DNA of 64,000 nucleotides, taken from Planctomycetales bacterium 10988 (GTDB lineage: Bacteria; Planctomycetota; Planctomycetia; Pirellulales; Pb10988). Positions within the stretch are counted from its first letter, which is position 1. Each line of letters starts with the position of its first letter. The stretch spans positions 5,608,709-5,672,708 of the forward strand of contig CP043547.1 of the NCBI GenBank assembly GCA_009664345.1, given 5' to 3'. The notes beneath the pieces are model-generated. The model searched no databases, was not told the DNA's origin, and worked only from the letters and a program-made list of their open reading frames with translations. This document shows positions 45,136 through 56,305 of this stretch, in pieces. The position numbers and the translations under genes were made by a program.

Positions 45136-47523
45136 ATGATACCGTTGAACGAATTTATGCCTCGAATCTGCGCAGCTATCCCACGCTTCGCAAAGAATTC
45201 ACCGAATCCCCAGCAAAGCAAGTGTATCTTGCACTCAGAGTCTACGCCTCTAATGATCGTGGCGGGGCCTGGCTCGGGCAAGACAACTGTGCTCGTACTA
45301 CGAGCCTTACGCTTCGTGTTCGTGAACGGGTGGATGCCTGAGCAAATTGTAATAACGACATTCACCCGTAAGGCCGCCGATGAACTCAGGGCTAGACTTA
45401 TTGAGTGGGGTCTACTCGTTCGTGACCATCTCAAGTCGAGTCCGCCACAGAACGCCACACAGCAATTCCACGATTGGCTCGACAACATTGACATCAACAG
45501 ATTTGTCACGGGCACGCTAGACGCATTATGTGAAGAGTTACTGACCACACATCGCGACCCTAGCGATCCAGTTCCGGTTTTGGTCGAGGGTTTTGTAGGA
45601 AACGGTATTCTCGCCCAACGTGCGCTTTTCCCAAATCAAGCACATAGCGATCAAGATCTATCAACCTACCTATCGGCATTTACGCGCGACGGAGGTCCTC
45701 CACCCAATTTCGGTGACACTCTGGGGATATGCCGAACAATACTCGATCGGTTCGTGCATGACATGGTGGATCTGAAGTCATTCCAAGGTGTGACGGCAGA
45801 CCGTAATGCTCGGACACTACTGGTGACGGCTGTCAAGAACTACCGCGATTTTATGGCTGACGGATCGAGGATGGACTTTGCTCTTCTAGAAGAAACATTC
45901 TTGGAGCGGCTACGTCAAGGCAGACTTCAGAGGTTCACGCAAGGCGTCGACGCGATGTTGATCGACGAGTATCAGGATACCAATCCACTCCAAGAGTCCA
46001 TTTACGTTGAACTAGTCAGCGCAACTTCTAGCTCATTGACCATAGTTGGGGATGACGATCAATCGCTATACCGTTTTCGGGGTGCAACCGTTGAGTTGTT
46101 CAATAATTTTCAATCTCGATTCTCAGCAGCCTGCAAAACGAGCGTTACACCTCATCGAGAAGACTTGACAGACAACTATCGCTCTACGCCCGAAATTGTT
46201 GAGTTCTTCAACAACTTCATCACCTGCGATCCCAATTTTCAGGCAGCACGGGTGACGCCACCAAAACCTGTTATCGTTTCTAACAAGTCATCCAACGGAG
46301 TTCCGGTCCTCGGCTTGTTCAGATCCGATCCCGATATTCTAGCTGACGACTTGACGTCATTCTTGATGGATGTCTTCAGGAATGGTGGGAGAGCTATCGA
46401 CGGTGTCGACATAGTTGCAGATCAAAAAGGCGGGGATTTTGGTGACGCAGTTCTTTTGTCGCATACCGTAAACGAATATGGCTCTCAGTTTGGTCGGAAT
46501 CCTCCCAAAGAACGGCTGCCAAAATTGTTGCGGGATCGTCTAGCAATCCAAGGTATTGACGTGTTCAACCCTCGTGGACGACTCCTGCGGGACATTCCGC
46601 GAGTCCAACAGTTGCTCGGTGTAGTCTTGGAGTGCATTGACGGACAGGCGCAGATTCAGTCACAACTTAGATTACGTGCAGGGGCCACTCGCTATCTCGA
46701 CGAGTGGCGTCAAGCCGGTACTGCAGTCATAAATTCCAATCCACACCCCACGCATCCACACACTTTGGCAGATTTCGTTCAATCTTGGCGAAGTCGCCAG
46801 CCTCAGGCGCAAATGCAAAATTGGCCGGGCGAATGGCCACTCCTGGAACTTTGCTTCAAAGTGATCAGCTGGCTTCCATTCTTCCAAGATGATCCAGAGG
46901 GGCAGGTTTACCTTGAAGCGATTTCTCGATGTGTCGCGCAAGCGGCAACATTCTCATCGTACCGGTCACAAATTCTGAACGGACAGGGGGTACACGATGA
47001 GAACAGTGTCAAGAAAGCCATCCAAGATATCTTGGCACCGATTGCTGAGTCAGCGGTTGAAGTGGATGAGGAGGTCATGCCACACGTTCCTCGCAATCGT
47101 TTTCCAATTATGACTATCCATCAGTCAAAAGGTTTGGAGTTTCCTTTGGTAATTGTGGATGTTGCATCTGACTACAAAACGAATCACCACAAGAATCGCT
47201 TCCGACGATTTCCCGAAACCCCATCTTCGGTGCAGAACATGGAGGACGATTTCGCTGCGCATTGCAACATTGGACCACTCCGGCAAACAAGAACAGGCCT
47301 TGAACGATCTTTCGACGATCTGGTTCGTCTCTATTACGTGGCATACAGCCGGCCCGAATCCGTGTTGCTGTTGGTCGGGCTAGACCAGTGCCTTCGCTAT
47401 AACACTAACATCAAGCATGTGGCACTTAGTTGGGCATCTGATGAGTCGTGGGCGTGGAAAAGGCCTGTTGCCGGAAAGCCGCCCGCGATCGCGGTCAATG
47501 ACATTCCATTGCGACTTATTTGA
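45136..47523 (+). CDS. UvrD/Rep-type superfamily 1 helicase
   Basis: 795 residues. Walker A MIVAGPGSGKTT at about 40-50, motif Ia FTRKAADELRARL, Walker B MLIDEYQDTNPLQ, motif III GDDDQSLYRFRGA, a DNYRSTPEIVEFF motif and, near the end, QSKGLEFPLVIVD and LVRLYYVAYSRPESVLLLVG (motifs V-VI). This is a complete UvrD-like translocase, but it lacks the nuclease domain of RecB/AddA; that function is supplied by the next gene 9 bases downstream. As part of the DpdA operon it probably translocates on and opens DNA for the nuclease when modification is absent. Alternative: a general repair helicase; the operon context argues against this. Confidence 0.9.
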   Translation: MIPLNEFMPRICAAIPRFAKNSPNPQQSKCILHSESTPLMIVAGPGSGKTTVLVLRALRFVFVNGWMPEQIVITTFTRKAADELRARLIEWGLLVRDHLKSSPPQNATQQFHDWLDNIDINRFVTGTLDALCEELLTTHRDPSDPVPVLVEGFVGNGILAQRALFPNQAHSDQDLSTYLSAFTRDGGPPPNFGDTLGICRTILDRFVHDMVDLKSFQGVTADRNARTLLVTAVKNYRDFMADGSRMDFALLEETFLERLRQGRLQRFTQGVDAMLIDEYQDTNPLQESIYVELVSATSSSLTIVGDDDQSLYRFRGATVELFNNFQSRFSAACKTSVTPHREDLTDNYRSTPEIVEFFNNFITCDPNFQAARVTPPKPVIVSNKSSNGVPVLGLFRSDPDILADDLTSFLMDVFRNGGRAIDGVDIVADQKGGDFGDAVLLSHTVNEYGSQFGRNPPKERLPKLLRDRLAIQGIDVFNPRGRLLRDIPRVQQLLGVVLECIDGQAQIQSQLRLRAGATRYLDEWRQAGTAVINSNPHPTHPHTLADFVQSWRSRQPQAQMQNWPGEWPLLELCFKVISWLPFFQDDPEGQVYLEAISRCVAQAATFSSYRSQILNGQGVHDENSVKKAIQDILAPIAESAVEVDEEVMPHVPRNRFPIMTIHQSKGLEFPLVIVDVASDYKTNHHKNRFRRFPETPSSVQNMEDDFAAHCNIGPLRQTRTGLERSFDDLVRLYYVAYSRPESVLLLVGLDQCLRYNTNIKHVALSWASDESWAWKRPVAGKPPAIAVNDIPLRLI

Positions 47524-47532
47524 GGACTTCAC

Positions 47533-48699
47533 ATGGTGCTATCAAAGAAGCGAGGGAATGAACTAATCCCTCAATACAGTCTGACCGGCGACTTGCTCTC
47601 ATACCTTCGTTGCGGCTTGCAATATCGGTACCACAACGGTAGTTCGCTTCCGCCATCACGTCCCGTTCAGTTGTGGTTCGGCGAGTTCATTCATGGAGTG
47701 ATGGAAGCGGCGTACCGCATCTGGAGCACGACAAATCCTGCGTTTCCTTGGCCAAGCAATCCGACTCCGTACCGACAAACTCCTCCGACAGGAAGGAGTG
47801 CTCATGACATTGGTGTGATCGGTGATGTGGTCGAAGGCACTCTTAGGGCACAAGGCAAGAGCGCTCGCAGCAAAGATACGCGAGACAACGCCTATATTCG
47901 TGCTCAGAAGGCTGTCAACGAATTAGGGCCACATCTTTTTCCCCTTATTGCTAGTGCAGAAGAAAAGGTCATTGGCACGCGCACTATCCCCAACAGCTCG
48001 GCAAACGCGTCGAGATCTCAACTGTATGAACTCCATGGTATAATCGATGTTGTGACAGATGTGCAGCTTTCGGGGGCGACAACCAGTAATGTGATTCGGC
48101 AAGCAATTCAAGATTCCTGCCCAGCTTTGTCAGGTAGCTACGAGGTAATCGTTGACTACAAAGGATCTCGGCGTCCAGCGATCAACCAGCCGTACTGGCA
48201 ACAGGGCGAATGGCAGGTGCAGACCTACGGATGGTTGCGCACTCGACAAGCAAACTCTTTGCCTGTTGCAGCAGGTGTGTTGCTTTACGTCAACGAATTG
48301 TCCCCGGTTTCTAGTGATTTAGTGTCCTTACGCCGTGAAGTCGGCAACAACACCACCGATGTTATCCCGGCAAATGGCACGCCGGACTCATATGCCCTGA
48401 ACGCCTGGAGACAAGGCAGTGCAATCCCGAACTTTTCACTAGCGTTTCGTTTGGCTAGAGCGATACGCGTCGTCCCGATCGATCCGACAAGCCAAGCAAC
48501 GGCAACTAACAACTTTGATCAAGTAGTTGCATCAATCGAGCAATGTGTTGGGCATGAGGCGATTGCCGGAGCGATCAATCCTAACTGGGACCCATGTGGT
48601 GACGAGGAAACATGTGCAGCGTGTGACTTCCGGCATTTCTGCCCAAGTCCGCATCCTCACAAGAAAGGGTACGTTGTTGGGGCACCATCAGCACCTTAG
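47533..48699 (+). CDS. RecB/Cas4-like PD-(D/E)XK nuclease with Fe-S cysteines
   Basis: 388 residues from the ATG at 47533. Motifs in order: a first cysteine in YLRCGLQYRY, then GEFIHGVMEAAY (the GxxxH-type helix), a DVVTD strand, EVIVDYKGSRRP (the D...xYK catalytic strand) and QVQTYGWLRTRQ (the QxxxY helix). The C-terminus has ETCAACDFRHFC. One early and three late cysteines are the 4Fe-4S pattern of AddB, Cas4 and related nucleases. Together with the helicase it forms a split AddAB-like engine. In this operon it probably degrades DNA lacking the DpdA mark. The start has no strong ribosome site, suggesting coupling to the helicase stop. Confidence 0.85.
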   Translation: MVLSKKRGNELIPQYSLTGDLLSYLRCGLQYRYHNGSSLPPSRPVQLWFGEFIHGVMEAAYRIWSTTNPAFPWPSNPTPYRQTPPTGRSAHDIGVIGDVVEGTLRAQGKSARSKDTRDNAYIRAQKAVNELGPHLFPLIASAEEKVIGTRTIPNSSANASRSQLYELHGIIDVVTDVQLSGATTSNVIRQAIQDSCPALSGSYEVIVDYKGSRRPAINQPYWQQGEWQVQTYGWLRTRQANSLPVAAGVLLYVNELSPVSSDLVSLRREVGNNTTDVIPANGTPDSYALNAWRQGSAIPNFSLAFRLARAIRVVPIDPTSQATATNNFDQVVASIEQCVGHEAIAGAINPNWDPCGDEETCAACDFRHFCPSPHPHKKGYVVGAPSAP

Positions 48700-48803
48700 G
48701 GAACGCATACAGACTTCGATGATTTGTTGTTGAACACGTCGACGAGGACATTTCTACTTCTCGCGGGTAGAATAAGTTTTATAGACAGAAAGGAGCCAAT
48801 GCA

Positions 48804-49924
48804 GTGCGTCGTCAGATCTCACACCATCCATCAACGGCCGTCATGTACGCTCGCGTCTCGTCTGACGAGCAGGAGAAAGAAGGCTTTTCAATTCCAGCCC
48901 AGCAAAAGTTGCTACGGGGCTATGCCGCCGAAGAAGGCATCGACATCGTCGAAGACTACATCGACGTCGAGACTGCCAAGGTAGCAGGAAGGACCGGCTT
49001 CAATTCGATGGTCGAGTTCTTTGAGAAGCAGGCGAAGATCAAAGATGACGAGCGTCGCTGCAAAACCATTCTGGTCGAGAAGACTGACCGGCTGTATCGC
49101 AATCTGAAGGACTACGTCACGCTGGATGAACTCGGGGTCGACGCTTCGTCAAAGAGAACGTCGTGCTGTCCCCGAACTCGCACTCATCCGAGCGATTCAT
49201 GCACGGCATCAAGTTGTTGATGGCTCGCCAGTACGTCGACAACCTCAGCGAGGAAGTCAAGAAGGGGATGCTGGAAAAGGCCGAACAGGGGATTTGGCCC
49301 AGCAAGGCACCGATTGGATATTTGAATGTCGAGGGGCCGAACGGGAAGAAAGTAGTCATTCCCGATCCTGAAACGGGGCCGATCATCAAGCGGATCTTCG
49401 AGCGATACGTCGCTGGAAACATTTCAATGGAAGAAGTTGGCCAGCTGGCGATGGAGGAAGGCTTACCTCTGAAGCGGGAAGGGAACTATCGCGCGGTAGT
49501 CCAGTACATCCTCAAAAGTCGGTTCTACTACGGCGACTTCATCTACAAAAAGAAGGTCTACAAGGGTATCCACGAAGGGTTGGTGAGTCGCGAATGCTGG
49601 GATAAGGTCCAAGAAGTCCGAGCAAAGCGTAACGCCGACAAGCTGCGGAAGCCCAAAAATCGGAAGTCGTTTGCCTTCGCTCGCATGATCGCATGCGGAC
49701 ATTGTGGCTGTTCGCTGATCGACGAATTGAAAAAGGGCAAATACATCTACTACTACTGCACGCATTACCGGGGAAAATGCGATGAGCCATACGTTCGCGA
49801 GGAGGTTCTGGAGGAGAAGTTCACGGAAATCCTGCGGACGCTCCATTTCGACGATGAAGCGCTCGACTGGATGCGTCGGGCACTGCGTGAGAGCCAGGCC
49901 GACGAGCAGAAGTATGACAGTTAA
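48804..49924 (+). pseudogene. Large serine recombinase, one frameshift
   Basis: GTG start at 48804 with AAGGAG eight bases upstream. The first frame has the resolvase signature VMYARVSSDEQEKEGFSIPA (catalytic Ser in the ARVSS motif) and ILVEKTDRLYRNLKDYVTLD, and breaks near 49135. The continuing frame starts RFVKENVVLSPNSHSSERFM and runs through the recombinase domain (GMLEKAEQGIWPSKAPIGYL) and the zinc ribbon (ACGHCGCSLIDELKKGKYIY, with later cysteines) to a TAA at 49924. One missing base after GTCGA would restore it. The length of about 370 codons lacks the long coiled coil of full-size enzymes. It is therefore inactive and probably a relic of an earlier integration. Confidence 0.9.
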
Positions 49925-50157
49925 AAACCCTCTGTCTACTCTTTCTGGGGAAGGTCAGAGGTCTTCAGTTTTTGAGAGGGACGAAGTCTGCCTGAACATC
50001 GTCTACATTTTGGATGATGTCGGACTTTGGTTACTACGCCTGTTCGCAGCTCAAGTGCTATTGTAGAATCGATTTGCTCACAATATGCGGCTAGTTGCTT
50101 AACCGCCGATCGCAACTCAGCCTCTGTCAGTGCATGCCTCCACTGAAGGACCGCAGA

Positions 50158-50692
50158 TTGATCCGTTTGTGATTGACCTGCCAGCCTTCCCGCCGCAGCA
50201 TCGCGGTGATCCGTCGATAGCCATAGCGGCCGTACTGCGTTACCAGCCGCACCATCGCATGGACTAGTCGCGGCTCGTCTGTCCGAACGCGAGGCACGCG
50301 ACGTTGCGTCGATCGCGGCTGCCGTAGCACTCGACAAGCCCGGCGTTCGGAGACCTCACTTCTTCCCAAGGCTTCGCGAACGTGCCGCACCGCTCGACAG
50401 CGTTTGGCTGGCGTCAAAAGTTTCCCGAGGCCGCCTCCCGCAGGATTGCCTTGTCGAGTTCCGCTTCCGCCAAAAGCTTTTTGAGACGGGCGTTCTCCTC
50501 TCCAACTCTTTGAGCCTCTTGGCTTGATCGGTGCGAATGCCGCCGTATTTTCTTCTGCCACCTGTAGTACGTCTGCTCGTGAATCTCCAGCTTTTTACAG
50601 GCCTGGGTCACGGACAAACTTTGAGCCAGATGGACCTCCGCTTCGCGGAGCTTGGCAATCATCTGCTCGGGTGAAGGTCGCTTGCTGGGCAT
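50158..50692 (-). mobile_element. Truncated IS3-family element
   Basis: OrfA reads on the minus strand from 50692: MPSKRPSPEQMIAKLREAEV, then SVTQACKKLEIHEQTYYRWQ and ending DKAILREAASGNF at 50414, with a one-base insertion and a compensating change in the middle. OrfB begins (KLLTPAKRCRAVRHVREALG, then SERRACRVLRQPRSTQRRV and GYRRITAMLRREGWQVNHKR) but is cut at about 50158. The catalytic core is missing, so the element is dead. No right-end repeat or target duplication is visible. Confidence 0.85.
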
Positions 50693-50699
50693 CGGTTGC

Positions 50700-51542
50700 C
50701 TCCTTCAAAGAATGTCCAAAACCTAGATTTACTATATCACAGGCTGGACTCGATTCCGGGGGCCGGGTCAACTCCCGTAGTTATTACCATCGCGACCAAA
50801 CTGTCCAATGAAGTTTTTTCACATCGCGGCAATTATTTTATGTTTTTTTTGATGCTTAGTAGAAACCAGTTGCTCTTACAAACTCATCAACAATATAGGA
50901 ACAGTCGGAGACGGCCATCACTCGTTGAACAACAGGAGGGGCGGAATTAAGAAATCTTGATTCCATGATTAGGTTGTAAGAAAATAATTTTTGGAGCTAC
51001 TGAAGTAGTGAGTTCTGACAAAAATAGCCCTTAAGCGGGAAATTTTTAAAAGTAATTTTACGCCTAAATTCAATAATGACATACATTTACGTATCGATAA
51101 TAAAACTAAGGTTTGATAACGGTTGTCTTCTGAGAGTGTTTATAAAACCTTGATTGGGTTGTTTTCGATTTGATCAAAGTGGAAGAAAGGAGTGTCAGAA
51201 AATGATCAAAAGTGTTGGTTCTTGTAGAGGATTAAAATATAGTATGTGGTGAGTGCTAAATCCGTGGAGAAAATGCGTCATGTACTGTGGGGAGTTTTTA
51301 GCTATCAACATTGTCTATTCTACAAAATTCTCCCTCGTTCTTTATTTAAAAGGCATCAAGTTCTCTGAAAATGATAACTTTATCTGGGGTTTATGGTGTG
51401 CTTTCTCCTTCAATCGATGCCTCAAAAAAGCCACTACCTTCGACTACATAAATTTGTTGATTGATAATTAACGTTTTCAAGGGAATAATAAAAAAGTTTA
51501 CACCTTGCTCAGGAGGAGCTTCCACTTTTAAAAGGTTCAGGG
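50700..51542. other. AT-rich gene-free stretch before the recombinase pair
   Basis: 840 bases with no supported gene. The part from about 50,940 to 51,480 is clearly AT-rich compared with its neighbours, with runs of A and T. It could be a leader, replication-like or attachment region of the element; no repeated iteron or att duplicate was found by eye. The small frame at 51253-51471 has no motif and no ribosome site. Confidence 0.5.
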
Positions 51543-52044
51543 ATGTTTGAAATAGAAACAGACGAGAAGACCTATCTAGTTCCGGAACCTCTTGTTTCTG
51601 CGGTTGTTCAATATGCCTCCCGCCATGCAGAACTTGTCGGAACTTTTCTTCGGCATCCAGAGTGCCTTGGCGAGCGAGCCTGTTCGCTGCCACCTGGGGC
51701 TTTGCTTGAACTCGCAGCCGTCCTTGAACTTGGTCTCTGGGAAAGGTTGCACATTCGTCAGCAACTTGATGTCGAACTTCCTACCTTTAAAGAAGCGAAG
51801 GCTCAGTTCATCGCCCGCACCAAGCTCGGGCCAGATGCCTTCTCTGAGCCGCAAAGCGTTTTGCTTTCCTATCAGGTCATGAAAGCCTGGCTTGAACATT
51901 TTTCCTGGGAAGCACCCCAACAATTGGGGGCGGATATCTTGATTGCTCCGCCGGATGATGAGGATGCCTTTGTCGAACTGTTGGCCGAATTTTTCTGGTC
52001 TCATCGAAAGGAACTAGAGGCATTGTTAGAGGTGAAAGAGGAAA

Positions 52045-52061
<17 letters not shown>
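51543..52061 (+). CDS. Unknown protein coupled to serine recombinase
   Basis: 172 residues, ATG at 51543, with AGGAGGAGC further upstream. Mostly helical and acidic toward the end (PDDEDAFVELLAEFFWSHRK). The last 17 bases overlap the start of the recombinase at 52045, so the two are translationally coupled. In some integrative elements a small helical protein of this kind acts as a directionality factor or recombinase partner; I have no motif to support this here. Unrecognised family. Confidence 0.7.
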
Positions 52062-54080
<2,019 letters not shown>

Positions 54081-54747
54081 TTGTTTGATTTGTCTTAGGA
54101 ACCGACTTGGGTTGGTTCGGTGTAAAGGATCATTCTCTTCAGTAAAGAGAGTCAAGAAACGTCGATGGTTCGGGGGTTCTTGCTCTGGAATGATCTTTTG
54201 CGATTCCTATCGGGTTTGCATTGACCTCTTCGTAATAGAGTGGAATGTCGTGGTAAATCAGCGACGGATTCCTCCAATGCGAAAAGTCAAGTGTACCGGG
54301 TTCGGCTCATTTCGACAATACGGGTTAAGCGGTTTTCTCTTCTCCAACCGTTTCTGTTTACTGGATTGGTGATGACTCACCGGTTCTAGGAAATTGGGAA
54401 TGCCGTGGTTTCAGTAGAAGAAGCGATCTTCTTTTCTGCCCAACATGGTCCCTGCGAGAGGGTACTCTTTTGCAAGGGGCTCATCTACTCTCGGAAATCT
54501 TTGCAAAAAAAGGGCCTTGAAGCGATGAAGTGATCGCTTGAGAGAGAAGATCCTTTACCCTGCCGATTGGGGGAAGTATACTCAAATTCGGGCAAAGGGT
54601 CTTTCTCTATCTCTATCTCTGTCGGGTACTTTTTCACTTTTTACGAGAAATGGATTCGCCATCGATCGGTGGAGGAATCGGGAGTGAGACCGTTTGCTTT
54701 AAGTAGAAAATGAATGGCTTCATTGGTTCCAGATCAGGAGAACTTTC
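54081..54747. other. Gene-free stretch between tRNA-Pro and the WXG-like gene
   Basis: About 670 bases without a supported gene. It contains the upstream region of the tRNA (minus strand) and of the type VII-like operon (plus strand), including a TCTCTATCTCTATCTCTGTC pyrimidine run near 54600. No clear promoter boxes could be placed. Confidence 0.5.
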
Positions 54748-55020
54748 ATGGCCCAAGCGAATGTCGATCCGCACGAACTGAGACGATTTGCGCGTCAGCT
54801 AAAAAAATTCACGCAAGAGTTGGAAGGGCAAATGGGGCTTTTGAATAGTCAGATGAATAATTTAGCGGCCTCTTGGCGGGATCAAGAGCAAGCGAAATTC
54901 TCGGCGGAGTTTGACGAAACCATCAAGCAAATCGCCCGATTTACCAATGCGGCTAATCAGCATATTCCGTTTTTGCTGCGTAAAGCGGAGCGGGCTGAGG
55001 AATATCTCAATCAACGGTAA
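54748..55020 (+). CDS. WXG100-like protein
   Basis: 90 residues after AGGAGAAC. Two helices separated by a turn: LRRFARQLKKFTQELEGQMG, then a turn at LAASWRDQEQAKF and a second helix. Length, hairpin shape and the central tryptophan match WXG100 substrates of type VII secretion, but the motif reads W-R-D instead of W-x-G. It opens a plus-strand cluster that ends with an FtsK/EssC-type ATPase, as in type VII loci. It is likely to form a dimer and to be a substrate or structural part of the export system. Confidence 0.85.
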   Translation: MAQANVDPHELRRFARQLKKFTQELEGQMGLLNSQMNNLAASWRDQEQAKFSAEFDETIKQIARFTNAANQHIPFLLRKAERAEEYLNQR

Positions 55021-55176
55021 GAGAAAACATCCTCTTTTGGGGGAATGTTTGAGTTTTATGCTGTAGGCTTATAGTTAGACTATTGGCTACTTCGTTTGCA
55101 AGGGCCATTCGGAATGGACCATTTTCATTCGAATGTCAACGGAGCATTTTAGTTCGGAAAGGTCGAAGGATCGCCC

Positions 55177-55899
55177 ATGTCGGAAAGAGTTCGTGTTGGC
55201 TCACTAGATTCTCTCGAGGATTTCGTTCGTACTCTGCAAACCTTTCAAGAGGAAGCAGGGGGAGGTCTGATCGGGGTTGAGCTGGAAACACGACGCTTTT
55301 TGGAATGGCTCAAGAATGATCAATTCCGCTATTGGAAAATTCAATATCGAAAAGCGGATGAAAAGCTAGCAGAGGCCAAAGCGGAACTCCATCGAAAGAA
55401 AATCACTGCCGCGGGGCAACATCGTTCGCTCGTTGAAGAGCAAAAGATGGTCCGCAAGTGGAAGATGCGGATGGAGGTTGCCGAAGAAAAGTTGGCAAAA
55501 ATCAAATACTGGGTGAGGGCGACCGAAGAGGCTTTCTCCGAATTTAAAGGGCAAGCTCAGCAGTTACGTGGGGTCGTCGATTCGGATGTCCCCAGAGCGA
55601 TCCATGTGATCAAACGAATCATCCATGCATTGGAACGGTATTTTCAACTCCAGGCTCCGACCTCACAGCGAGAGCCGGAGTCTTCTTCCACCTGGATGAT
55701 GAATGTCGCTTCCAGCAGCAGTGAAACGGAGACCGAAGAAGAGGAACCTGCCATTGATTTCACCGAAGAAGATATCATCGAACAGGCAATGGTCCAAAGC
55801 GAGCAACCAAGCGAACCCACCAACGAAGAAGAATCGGAAGAGGATGACCCGTTTGAAGGGCTTTCCGCGGATGCTTCTGAGCCGGAGAAAGATGGATGA
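55177..55899 (+). CDS. Coiled-coil protein of the type VII-like cluster
   Basis: 240 residues; start at the ATG at 55177, 156 bases after the WXG-like gene. Helical N-terminus (SLDSLEDFVRTLQTFQEEAG) and a long coiled coil of about residues 55-150 (KADEKLAEAKAELHRKKITA, then VRKWKMRMEVAEEKLAKIKY). The last 70 residues are very acidic and disordered. Similar plan to the LXG/coiled-coil scaffolds or chaperones of type VII systems. Its stop overlaps the next ATG (55896), so the two are coupled. Specific role unknown. Confidence 0.75.
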   Translation: MSERVRVGSLDSLEDFVRTLQTFQEEAGGGLIGVELETRRFLEWLKNDQFRYWKIQYRKADEKLAEAKAELHRKKITAAGQHRSLVEEQKMVRKWKMRMEVAEEKLAKIKYWVRATEEAFSEFKGQAQQLRGVVDSDVPRAIHVIKRIIHALERYFQLQAPTSQREPESSSTWMMNVASSSSETETEEEEPAIDFTEEDIIEQAMVQSEQPSEPTNEEESEEDDPFEGLSADASEPEKDG

Positions 55900-56117
55900 G
55901 TATTACTAGTGGGAGAGCTCGAATCTATCTTGCAATGAAAAATGTCAAACAACGCTGGGCAGCACTTTCGGAATCATGGCGTGACCAGACAAGAAAGCGA
56001 TTTGAAGAGCATCATCTCGGCCCCATGGAACCGAAGATGGTCGCGACGATCCAAGCGATGGATCGACTGAAAGAAGTCTTAGATAAAGCGAAGAAGGAAT
56101 GCTCGGAAGACCAGTAG
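55896..56117 (+). CDS. Second WXG-like small protein
   Basis: 73 residues overlapping the previous gene by 4 bases. It again has the SWRDQ turn (LSESWRDQTRKRFEEHHL) between two helices, matching the first WXG-like protein. Together they could form a heterodimer. It is shorter than typical WXG100 proteins at the N-terminus. Confidence 0.7.
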   Translation: MSITSGRARIYLAMKNVKQRWAALSESWRDQTRKRFEEHHLGPMEPKMVATIQAMDRLKEVLDKAKKECSEDQ

Positions 56118-56305
56118 AACAGGGGCTTCCCGGCGAAAGTAGGAATAGGTTTGATTTTCCCAGGAGCATTGGTAATCTCGAAACGAGAACGTTTTCTTCC
56201 TTTCAAAAAACGAGGACTCCTCTCGGGTATCAGCGGAAAAGGTTGATAAGGAGTCTCCAAAGTTTCGAGAATGTTTCGCTCCAATTCCAGGCAAGATAGT
56301 GACAG

